Assembly: GCA_964412555.1 (NCBI GenBank) | Contig: CAYPPG010000009.1 | Location: forward strand, 62,001-126,000 | DNA from: CAYPPG01 sp964412555 | GTDB lineage: Bacteria > Hinthialibacterota > Hinthialibacteria > Hinthialibacterales > Hinthialibacteraceae | Direction of reading: 5' to 3' | Length of the DNA stretch: 64,000 bases | Shown here: positions 51,678-58,336 of the stretch, piece by piece | Position numbering within the stretch: the first letter of the stretch is position 1 | Layout of the letters: each line of letters opens with the position of its first letter | Translations under genes and position numbers: made by a program | The notes under the pieces: generated by a model | Told to the model about the DNA's origin: nothing | What the model saw: only the letters and a program-made list of their open reading frames with translations | The model's database searches: none

Positions 51678-52583
51678 CTATGTGGAATCAGACTGTGAAA
51701 GAAACGAGACAACTGTTTCCCAAACGTTCCGTATATCATTTCCCACTCCGTTCGAGTGATATTCTATGACCGTTTTGCATTCGATTTGCGCTTGGGTGAC
51801 AGCGCGATCGTATTGTACATTTCCGGCAATGATCAAATCCAATTGTTTCGCTTCTTGTTCGATTTGCCGGGAAAGTTCGGAATTCAAATTCCATTTGTTG
51901 ATGCAAACCAACGTGGGAATATTGAACTGACGAGTGAGAGTGGCGATCCGTTTCAAGTCATGGAGTCCGCTCAAAGTGGGTTCCGTCACCACAAGAGCCA
52001 AGTCGGCGCCAGTCACCGAAGCAATGACCGGGCAGCCAATACCGGGAGAACCATCGATCAACACATAATTCAATCTTTTTTCTTCGGCGATTTTTTGCGC
52101 TTCTTTGCGGACTAACGTCACCAATTTGCCTGAGTTCTCCTCCGCGATGCCCAAGCGGGCGTGAACCATTGGGCCAAAGCGGGTTTCGGATTTGTACCAC
52201 TCGCCATTGACCGCCGGAGCGAATTCAATTGCATTTTCCGCACAGAACCAGGCGCACACTCCACATCCTTCGCATGCGATTGGATCGATCCGAAATGTTT
52301 TTTCCTGTTTTCCATTGCCGGGGCCATCGTAAAAAATTGCATCAAAGCGGCAGATTTCTTCGCATTTACCGCATGCAATACAATGACCCGGCAAAATTCG
52401 GGCACGGGATCCTCCGGAGAATTTTTCTTTCCACTCCACCTTGGGTTCCAGTAACAAATGGAGATCGGCGGCGTCTACATCGCAATCGGCTAACACCGCG
52501 CTTTTCGCCAATGCAGCGAACGAAGCGACGATCGACGTTTTACCGGTTCCACCTTTTCCACTAATTATGACGATTTCTTTCAT
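51678..52583 (-). CDS. MinD-superfamily ATPase with inserted dicluster ferredoxin (second)
   Basis: 301 residues. KEIVIISGKGGTGKTSIVASFA (deviant Walker A), ADCDVDAADLHLLLEP, then an inserted ferredoxin with CIACGKCEEICRFDA and CEGCGVCAWFCAENA, LIDGSPGIGCPVIASVTGAD, and VCINKWNLNSELSRQIE. This architecture couples ATP hydrolysis to [4Fe-4S] clusters in anaerobes; it is one of the partners in orange-protein complexes. Its start overlaps the stop of the first MinD-ferredoxin gene by 4 bases (ATGA), and Mrp follows after 16 bases. Confidence 0.93.
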   Translation of the reverse strand: MKEIVIISGKGGTGKTSIVASFAALAKSAVLADCDVDAADLHLLLEPKVEWKEKFSGGSRARILPGHCIACGKCEEICRFDAIFYDGPGNGKQEKTFRIDPIACEGCGVCAWFCAENAIEFAPAVNGEWYKSETRFGPMVHARLGIAEENSGKLVTLVRKEAQKIAEEKRLNYVLIDGSPGIGCPVIASVTGADLALVVTEPTLSGLHDLKRIATLTRQFNIPTLVCINKWNLNSELSRQIEQEAKQLDLIIAGNVQYDRAVTQAQIECKTVIEYHSNGVGNDIRNVWETVVSFLSQSDST

Positions 52584-53446
52584 GATGCCAGCGCTTGTAC
52601 ACTTTCGATTTCTTCGATTACACGTTTCGATATTTCTTCAAAATGACGAGTATATTCAGGAACAGCCTCACAAATCAATTTGCCTGCGGAATAGGCTTCT
52701 GCAATTCGTTTGTCATCAGGGATTTCTCCCAGGATGGGAATCCATTGCCGTCGGCAATACTCATGGACATCCAGATAATCCAGATCGGCACGGTTGATCA
52801 CGACGCCAAAAGGATATTTCAATGCCCGGACCATTTCGACGGCCAGTTTTAAGTCGTTCAAACCAAAAGGAGTCGGTTCCGTAACTAAAATTACGTAATC
52901 ACAATCCCGGAGAGTTTCGATTACCGGGCAAGAGGTCCCAGGAGGCGCATCCAGAATCACCCACTCCGCTTCGGGAATCGATTCTTTCACTCCTCGTATC
53001 ACCGGTGGCCCCATTGCTTCGCCGATATTCAAAATTCCCTGAACAAAATGTAGGGATCCGGCTTGCCCGATTTCCACGCGGCCCATTTCTCGAAAGACCT
53101 CTGAAATAGCGTTTTCCGGACAGACCAACCAACACCCTCCACACGAATGACACATTTCGGGAAAAACCAGAACTTGATCCTCCATGGGTACAATTGCACT
53201 ATATTGGCAAATCTGTCCGCATTCTCCACAAAAAATGCAAAGGTTTTCATCGACCTTTGGAATGGTGATCCCTACAGGTTTCGAGGATCGAATCTCTGGC
53301 TGGAGAAATAGATGGCCATTCGGTTCTTCCACATCACAATCGACATATGCAACTTGCTTTCCACTTTTCATTTCGATAAAAGCCAAGTTCGTAGAGATCG
53401 TGGTTTTTCCGGTTCCACCTTTTCCGCTTGCAACTGCAATTCTCAT
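52580..53446 (-). CDS. MinD-superfamily ATPase with inserted dicluster ferredoxin (first)
   Basis: 288 residues. RIAVASGKGGTGKTTISTNLAF, DCDVEEPNGHLFLQP, two [4Fe-4S] motifs CIFCGECGQICQYSA and CHSCGGCWLVCPENA, DAPPGTSCPVIETLRDCDYV, TEPTPFGLNDLKLAVEM and VINRADLDYLDVHEYC. It is paralogous to the following gene and forms with it the two-ATPase pair seen across anaerobic Bacteria. The pair is thought to act in metal-sulfur cofactor handling and, in Desulfovibrio, in positioning of the division septum. Translationally coupled to its partner. Confidence 0.93.
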   Translation of the reverse strand: MRIAVASGKGGTGKTTISTNLAFIEMKSGKQVAYVDCDVEEPNGHLFLQPEIRSSKPVGITIPKVDENLCIFCGECGQICQYSAIVPMEDQVLVFPEMCHSCGGCWLVCPENAISEVFREMGRVEIGQAGSLHFVQGILNIGEAMGPPVIRGVKESIPEAEWVILDAPPGTSCPVIETLRDCDYVILVTEPTPFGLNDLKLAVEMVRALKYPFGVVINRADLDYLDVHEYCRRQWIPILGEIPDDKRIAEAYSAGKLICEAVPEYTRHFEEISKRVIEEIESVQALAS

Positions 53447-53512
53447 AATTTTGTTCTTTTCTTCCTACCCGATGGGGTTCGTGCATTGAAATCCATGAAT
53501 GATAGATCATGT

Positions 53513-53965
53513 TTAACGAGCGAAGACAGTTTGGTAGTCATTAATTAATATACCATTCAAATGATCGATTTCATGTTGGATCACTCGCGCTTCGAGACAA
53601 ACTGCTTTCACTTCTATTCTTTGTCCTTGAACATTGTATCCGGAATAATGAACATACAAATTTCGAGGAACGTTCACCTCGACATTGGGTAAACTGAGAC
53701 ATCCTTCTACCTTTTTCTCCTCTTTTGGAGATACAAATCGATGAATCGGATTAATAAGAATCACGGAGCGTTCATTGAGAGAGGAAATGAACAATCGTTT
53801 CGAAATCCCAACTTGTGGTGCTGCCAAACCAATTCCTCGTTTGGCTGTCATGAGTTCAAACATCTCTTCCACAAGATCCGCTAATGTACTGTCAAATTCT
53901 GTCACAGGTTCACAACGGTGACATAAAACCGGGTCAGGAAATAGTTTTAGGCTTAATGGATGCAT
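53513..53965 (-). CDS. def: Peptide deformylase
   Basis: 150 residues with all three signature motifs: RGIGLAAPQVGISKRLF, EGCLSLPNVEV with the metal-binding Cys, and RVIQHEIDHLNGILI with HExxH-type His and Glu. It removes the formyl group from nascent N-terminal Met using Fe(II). Its presence inside the NifX/MinD series is a curiosity; it probably rides as a housekeeping gene. No fmt follows. Confidence 0.95.
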   Translation of the reverse strand: MHPLSLKLFPDPVLCHRCEPVTEFDSTLADLVEEMFELMTAKRGIGLAAPQVGISKRLFISSLNERSVILINPIHRFVSPKEEKKVEGCLSLPNVEVNVPRNLYVHYSGYNVQGQRIEVKAVCLEARVIQHEIDHLNGILINDYQTVFAR

Positions 53966-54009
53966 CTTTTTTTACTCTTGTCGTGAACCTTTTTGAGAAT
54001 CAGAATTTC

Positions 54010-54047
54010 GCGCCAGAACCAGTTCACATTCCTACTGATTCTGGCGC
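54010..54047. other. Hairpin between DUF5320 and def genes
   Basis: GCGCCAGAA/TTCTGGCGC, a 9-bp stem with a 20-base loop. No strong T-run follows in either direction; it may be a processing or attenuating structure. Confidence 0.45.
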
Positions 54048-54059
54048 ATCGACTTGAAA

Positions 54060-54452
54060 TCAGGTTTCGGCTTGGTTTTCCAATTCAGCGATCCGTTTCT
54101 TCAATCCTTCCAGAGTTTCCTCGTGAAACTCGAGCTGGTCTTTCAGCATGTCCAATTCTTGCTCCTTGGTCACCGCTGAGGCCGCAGGATAGGGTGAAGC
54201 AGGATAATATGCGGGTGCTGCGAAACCGGGCCAGCCATAGCCCGCTCTTTGCCAACCCGTCAATCCGGTGGCATAATACCAGTTTCGCCAGCCACGGCCG
54301 CCGCCGCGGCCACCGCCTCTACCCCGTCCCCAAAATCCTCTTCCGGGGATCGGATTCATATAACCGGGAACACTGTATCCTGCGCAAAAACCAGCGCCTC
54401 GTCCCGTCATCGGTCCAAAACCAGCAGGTCCTGTTCGATCTCCTCCAGGCAT
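54060..54452 (-). CDS. DUF5320 Gly/Arg-rich protein
   Basis: 130 residues. The N-terminus MPGGDRTGPAGFGPMTGRGA with GFCAG is the DUF5320 signature. The centre is Gly/Arg/Tyr/Trp-rich (RGRGGGRGGGRGW, PGFAAPAYYPASP) and low in complexity, and the last 35 residues form a coiled coil (QELDMLKDQLEFHEETLEGL). DUF5320 proteins accompany NifX-like and MinD-ferredoxin genes in anaerobes; function unknown. The ATG follows GAAAGGAGG. It may act as a scaffold or assembly protein. Confidence 0.9.
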   Translation of the reverse strand: MPGGDRTGPAGFGPMTGRGAGFCAGYSVPGYMNPIPGRGFWGRGRGGGRGGGRGWRNWYYATGLTGWQRAGYGWPGFAAPAYYPASPYPAASAVTKEQELDMLKDQLEFHEETLEGLKKRIAELENQAET

Positions 54453-54518
54453 GATCGATACCTCCTTTCCTGATGCAAAATGTTTTATGGATTTAAAATT
54501 CGTTCCGAAGAACGGATT

Positions 54519-54914
54519 TTACAGCCACTTTCTTTTTTCTATTCTCGTTCTTCCATGACGCAACCGACGCCCTCTTTCAGCATAACAGCCGGGCATCAAA
54601 AAACGGGATTGCGTAATTTGACCCGTCACAAATGCCTGCAACACTTCTTCCACCCAACCGCATACATGCGAGATGACTTGAATGCCTTTGCTTTGAATGG
54701 CGTATTCCATCGGCTTGGATATGGCTCCGCAAATTAAATATTGCACCTCCAATTGTTCGACACGATGGATGCGCTCAAAAAATCCGGTCTCTCTCAAATC
54801 ACAAGATGCGCGCCCAACCGTTTTTCCGTTTTTCAATGTTACTACCAGCAGTTGGGCGGCGGTGTCAAATACCGGTGATATTCTATGGTTCCAAACCGAG
54901 ATTGCTACTTTCAT
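54519..54914 (-). CDS. NifX/NifB-like dinitrogenase iron-molybdenum-cofactor-family protein (orange protein-like)
   Basis: 131 residues. KVAISVWNHRISPVFDTAAQLLV, a central EVQYLICGAISKPMEYAIQSKGI, and GCYAERGRRLRHGRTRIEKR near the C-terminus fit the small NifX/NafY/ORP fold that binds metal-sulfur clusters (a Mo-Cu-S cluster in Desulfovibrio ORP). No nif structural genes are present. It is first in the operon that continues with DUF5320, def and the MinD-ferredoxin ATPases, downstream of the sigma-54 site at 55387. Confidence 0.9.
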   Translation of the reverse strand: MKVAISVWNHRISPVFDTAAQLLVVTLKNGKTVGRASCDLRETGFFERIHRVEQLEVQYLICGAISKPMEYAIQSKGIQVISHVCGWVEEVLQAFVTGQITQSRFLMPGCYAERGRRLRHGRTRIEKRKWL

Positions 54915-55074
54915 ATTGGTTATAACAAAAAGTTATCCTGTCACGATAACTGGGTAGCCAGGACAAGACGTCAGGTTTGTGCTGACGGGGTAGTGAAAGA
55001 AGATCGTCTTTTCTGCCACCCCTTCAGGGTGGTATTGTAGGATTGACCATTTCCAGGGGCGATGCCCACTGGCT

Positions 55075-55304
55075 ATCATCTTAAACCCCGTTGGGGTAAG
55101 CTCCTTCGTTAAACATCAAGCGATCATCTTAAACCCCGTTGGGGTAAGCTCCTTCGTTAAACATCAAGCGATCATCTTAAACCCCGTTGGGGTAAACTCC
55201 TTGGTTAAACATCAAGCGATCATCTTAAACCCCGTTGGGGTAAGCTCCTTGGTTAAACATCAAGCGATCATCTTAAATCCCGTCGGGTAAGCTCCTTAAG
55301 TTAA
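55075..55304. repeat. 48-bp tandem repeat, five units, each with ACCCCGTTGGGGT dyad
   Basis: Units begin at 55075, 55123, 55171, 55219 and 55267, exactly 48 bases apart; the fifth is degenerate and incomplete. Each carries the near-perfect dyad ACCCCGTTGGGGT. Units are contiguous without unique spacers, so this is not a CRISPR array. It lies within the presumed leader of the NifX-like operon. Confidence 0.95.
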
Positions 55305-55386
55305 TGACATTCGACTGTGCTTACCCCTAGTTACCCTTTACGCTCGACCGTTGCAGACTTTTCAGTACTGTCTAAAATCAATTAAA

Positions 55387-55402
55387 TGCAGGAATAATGC
55401 CA
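55387..55402 (-). promoter_or_regulatory. Sigma-54 (-24/-12) promoter of the NifX/MinD operon
   Basis: On the minus strand TGGCATTATTCCTGCA; GG and GC are exactly 10 bases apart and TGGCA and TGCA match the consensus. It is 473 bases upstream of the NifX-like ATG, with the tandem repeats between them. The adjacent sigma-54 activator gene supports it. Confidence 0.72.
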
Positions 55403-55491
55403 AAAACGATTCGTTAAAAGAAAAAAGTTCTAAAGGACTGGATTAAAAGAAGATATGCCTGAAGAAAAAAAGAAAACCACTAACTATACCG

Positions 55492-55537
55492 TTGCAATAA
55501 GCATGTATATAAGGATTTATACCATTGCATAATGCAA
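55492..55537. promoter_or_regulatory. Paired upstream activator dyads TTGC-N5-GCA
   Basis: TTGC-AATAA-GCAT at 55492-55504 and TTGC-ATAAT-GCAA at 55525-55537. Their centres are 33 bp apart, about three helical turns, and about 100 and 130 bp upstream of the -24 box. They directly follow the stop of the activator gene, a normal enhancer arrangement for a sigma-54 activator. Confidence 0.68.
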
Positions 55538-55539
55538 TA

Positions 55540-56901
55540 CTATCTGCGACGGTGGCGGCCATCGTTCTCTGGGAGTTCCAAACCCAAAGAGGCGATTTTC
55601 CGGAAAAGAGTACTCGGATGAATCCCTAAGGCTTTGGCGGCGGCCGTCCGGTTTCCGTTATTTTGTTGAATGGCGTTCGTAATGTGGATTTTTTCCAATT
55701 CATGCAAACTCAATCGCTTCCCCCCCGTTACAATCGGGGATTCCCCTTGAATCAAATCGGGGGGGAGATGATGAAGCTCGATTATCCCTCCAGGGCACAG
55801 AACTACGGCATGCTCCAATATATTTTCCAACTCTCGGACATTGCCCGGATAATCATACGCCATCAAAGCCGCCATGACCGAATCGGATACATCGGAAATA
55901 TCTTTATTGTGCAGCCGGTGAAACTTGGAGAGGAAATGATGGATTAAAAGAGGGATGTCCTCTTTGCGGTCGCGCAGGGGAGGGATTTCGATACGAATGA
56001 CGTTGATTCGATAGTACAAATCCTCACGAAAAAGTCCTTTTTTCAGGAGTTTCGTCAAATCCTTATTGGTGGCAGCAATCACCCGAACGTTGACGGGAAC
56101 GGATTTGGTTGCTCCCAACGGTTCGATGATTTTTTCCTGTAATACTCGAAGCAACCGTGTCTGCATGGCGGGAGAAATATCCCCGATCTCATCCAAAAAA
56201 ATCGTTCCTCGCTCCCCCATGGAAAACCGCCCCGGTTTGTCTTTTTTCGCATCGGTAAACGCGCCCGCTTTATACCCGAACAACTCGGATTCCAGCAATG
56301 TATCGGGCAATGCGCCGCAATTTACGGCTACGAAAGGATGGTTCCGTCGGTTGGAAAGGTTATGAATCGCTCGGGCAAAAAGTTCTTTTCCTGTCCCGCT
56401 TTCTCCTACGAGCAAAACCGTTGCATCGCTTTGGGATATTTGCGGAAGAATATCGAATATTTTCCGCATAGACATACTGCGGCCAATAATATCGGTAAAG
56501 GAGTATTTTTCATACAGTTTCTTTTGCAGTTCTTCCAACTGGCTTAAATCGCGAAATGTTTCGACTCCGCCGATGATCTTTCCTTTTGCATCCCGCAAAA
56601 TCGCCGTCGAAATGCTGATGGGAATTCGGTCTCCTTTTACATTGATCACAAAAATCGTTTTGTTGATGATGGACTTTCCTGTATCGATAGTTTCTTTGAG
56701 AGCGCATTGGGTTTCACAGATGCTGGACCGGAACACCTCGCAACAAGGTTTCCCCAGTGCCTCTTTGCGGGGGATTCCGAGTATTGTTTCCGCTGCACGA
56801 TTAAAGGATGTAATGTGCCATTGGAGATCGACGGTAAAAACTCCATCCGCAATGGAATCTAGTATGACTTCAAGCGCTTGGGGAGAAGGATAATTGCCCA
56901 T
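55540..56901 (-). CDS. PAS-containing sigma-54 activator of the orange-protein cluster
   Basis: 453 residues; no receiver domain. PAS domain (about 8-130, with ETIDTGKSIINKTIF), AAA+ domain with VGESGTGKELFARAIHN, the sigma-54 contact loop GAFTDA instead of GAFTGA (FGYKAGAFTDAKKDKPGRF), RVIAATNKDL and GNVRELENILEHAVVL, then a Fis HTH (NGNRTAAAKALGIHPSTLFRK). It resembles DVU2106-type regulators that control orp genes together with sigma-54 in Desulfovibrio vulgaris. It is upstream of, and codirectional with, the NifX-like operon. PAS may sense redox or a small ligand. Confidence 0.93.
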   Translation of the reverse strand: MGNYPSPQALEVILDSIADGVFTVDLQWHITSFNRAAETILGIPRKEALGKPCCEVFRSSICETQCALKETIDTGKSIINKTIFVINVKGDRIPISISTAILRDAKGKIIGGVETFRDLSQLEELQKKLYEKYSFTDIIGRSMSMRKIFDILPQISQSDATVLLVGESGTGKELFARAIHNLSNRRNHPFVAVNCGALPDTLLESELFGYKAGAFTDAKKDKPGRFSMGERGTIFLDEIGDISPAMQTRLLRVLQEKIIEPLGATKSVPVNVRVIAATNKDLTKLLKKGLFREDLYYRINVIRIEIPPLRDRKEDIPLLIHHFLSKFHRLHNKDISDVSDSVMAALMAYDYPGNVRELENILEHAVVLCPGGIIELHHLPPDLIQGESPIVTGGKRLSLHELEKIHITNAIQQNNGNRTAAAKALGIHPSTLFRKIASLGLELPENDGRHRRR

Positions 56902-56948
56902 AGTGAACTATTGATTTTCATGAAATGTGCTCCATCTTTCCTATATAA

Positions 56949-57728
56949 TTATACTCGCTTGAGATTTTCGATAACCTCTTCTGCTACCCGTTTCCCGGAT
57001 TGGATCATGCCTCCGAAGATCGGTCCCATACGGGGACCGCCCAACGTGGCACAAACACTCATTCCGCTGATCCAGAGGCCGGGAAAGATTTCTTTCACGT
57101 TATCAATGACAAATTGTTCGCCGGCAGGAGCATCCATGGGGCCTTCGCAGAATTGCGGGGATAGGGAATTAGGATCGAATAAATTTCGCTTTTTCAAGAA
57201 AGACACGACTACCGATTCGTGACCTGTCGTATCCACTACTGCTTTGGCTGAGAAAGTCAGTGGATCGATGGGGAATGAATCCCCCAGTAATGTCCGGTTT
57301 GCCACAATTCCTGTGATTCGATGGTTGTGAATACAAACATCTTCAGCATAAGTAAGATTGAGGATGTTGACTCCTGTTTGGGTGGCATGATACGTAAGCC
57401 CGGCTGCCAATTCTATTGCATCGATCGAGTACAGATGATTTTCTCGAAGTTGGTAGTCAATTTGGAATTCATGCAGAACAGAAATCGCGCTTTCTTGAAG
57501 GACGGCTTCGTTCATGCTCATCCCCCCTCCCCATATGCCTCCGCCGGTAGACAACCGTTTTTCTAAAATCGTGACTTTATAGCCGGCTTTGGCTAAAAAA
57601 TAGGCTCCCGTCAATCCGGCGGGGCCGGCTCCGACGAACAGCACATCATTGTCAAGACAGTTCAAGAGTTTTTCATGATACGAATCAATAATCGTTTTTG
57701 TGATTTGCTTTTCGGTGAATATGTGCAT
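56949..57728 (-). CDS. thi4: Thi4-type thiamine thiazole synthase (probably sulfide-dependent)
   Basis: 259 residues. Dinucleotide-binding motif NDVLFVGAGPAGLTGAYFLA, GGGIWGGGMSMNEAVLQESA, HATQTGVNILNLTYAED, VVDTTGHESVVVSFL, and GMSVCATLGGPRMGPIFGGMI-type ending are characteristic of Thi4. It builds the thiazole phosphate of thiamine from NAD+ and glycine. The suicidal Cys of the eukaryotic enzyme is not obvious near TGHE, so the catalytic, sulfide-using prokaryotic type is likely. The start follows GGAG inside the tail of the broken barrel gene. No thiC, thiE or riboswitch is seen. Confidence 0.88.
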   Translation of the reverse strand: MHIFTEKQITKTIIDSYHEKLLNCLDNDVLFVGAGPAGLTGAYFLAKAGYKVTILEKRLSTGGGIWGGGMSMNEAVLQESAISVLHEFQIDYQLRENHLYSIDAIELAAGLTYHATQTGVNILNLTYAEDVCIHNHRITGIVANRTLLGDSFPIDPLTFSAKAVVDTTGHESVVVSFLKKRNLFDPNSLSPQFCEGPMDAPAGEQFVIDNVKEIFPGLWISGMSVCATLGGPRMGPIFGGMIQSGKRVAEEVIENLKRV

Positions 57729-57744
57729 TTACAAATCTCCAAGC

Positions 57745-58320
57745 TCAAAAAGAATACCGTATACTGGCATATAATATTTGTGTTCTTTTCAAATTGGCCG
57801 AAAAAGGTCTGATCCTTTTCGCCCCAAAAAATAGGAGTGCCGATTTCGGTTGTCCGATGATCATCGACTTTGTAATTGACTTTCGGCCGCAAATAACAAT
57901 CCTGATCGGAAGGACTGTAATCAGCGAACAGCGAAAGAGTCAAATCTTGCTCGAAAAGGAACTGGGTAAAACGCGACGTAAGGACATGTCTGTCTTCATC
58001 CCGCGGATGGATACCGGCCGGTAAAGTACTTCCATCATCATGATCCATCATATACTCAAGATAGTATTGCACATTTACCGAAAAATCCTAGGCGAGTTTT
58101 TGTTCATATCCGAATAAAAACCAGAATTCGTCATTATTGATAAAAGGAGTATCGCCATCGGATACATCTTCCGAGTTGTAATCTCTTACCTCTTTATTAT
58201 CTAAAGTGTGGAAATCTTTTGCCAGTGACTCCGAATTGCCAGTCACACACGAAAGCATCAAAACGGCGGACATACCGCCTTGGCTGAATCTAGAGCTACA
58301 ATTGATTCAATTCTTCCCGT
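57745..58320 (-). pseudogene. Remnant of an outer-membrane beta-barrel protein
   Basis: The surviving sequence is a typical barrel C-terminus: FINNDEFWFLFGYEQKLA, DFSVNVQYYLEYMMDHDDG, HVLTSRFTQFLFEQDLTLSL, FADYSPSDQDCYLRPKVNY, then DQTFFGQFEKNTNI. Two lesions are visible. A TAG at 58090-58088 interrupts the frame between KLA and DFSV. One extra base at about 57772 shifts the frame; removing it restores NIYASIRYSF-stop, a perfect barrel end with terminal Phe at 57745. The 5' part is gone, cut off near the end of the RND gene. The RND operon may have replaced it. Confidence 0.85.
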
Positions 58321-58336
58321 TTCCGCAATCATATAC

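Larger units (their letters stand above)
54915..55539. other. 625-bp control region upstream of the NifX-like gene
   Basis: It contains, from right to left (minus-strand 5' to 3'), two TTGC-N5-GCA dyads, a sigma-54 promoter and a 48-bp tandem repeat, then about 160 bases of leader with the dyad CCACCC-CTTCA-GGGTGG near 55018. No gene is seen. The mRNA leader before the NifX-like ATG would be about 460 bases. Confidence 0.7.

Noticed and set aside
54519..54914. Evidence for nitrogen fixation (NifX-like protein)
   Set aside because: No nifHDK, nifE, nifN or nifB-type radical SAM is present. The gene neighbourhood is the orange-protein/MinD type.
55075..55304. Possible CRISPR array
   Set aside because: Units are identical 48-mers directly joined with no unique spacers, and no cas gene is in the window. 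It is a tandem repeat.
56801..57760. TPP riboswitch upstream of thi4
   Set aside because: No CUGAGA/ACCUGA core is seen; the gene begins inside the tail of the broken barrel gene.
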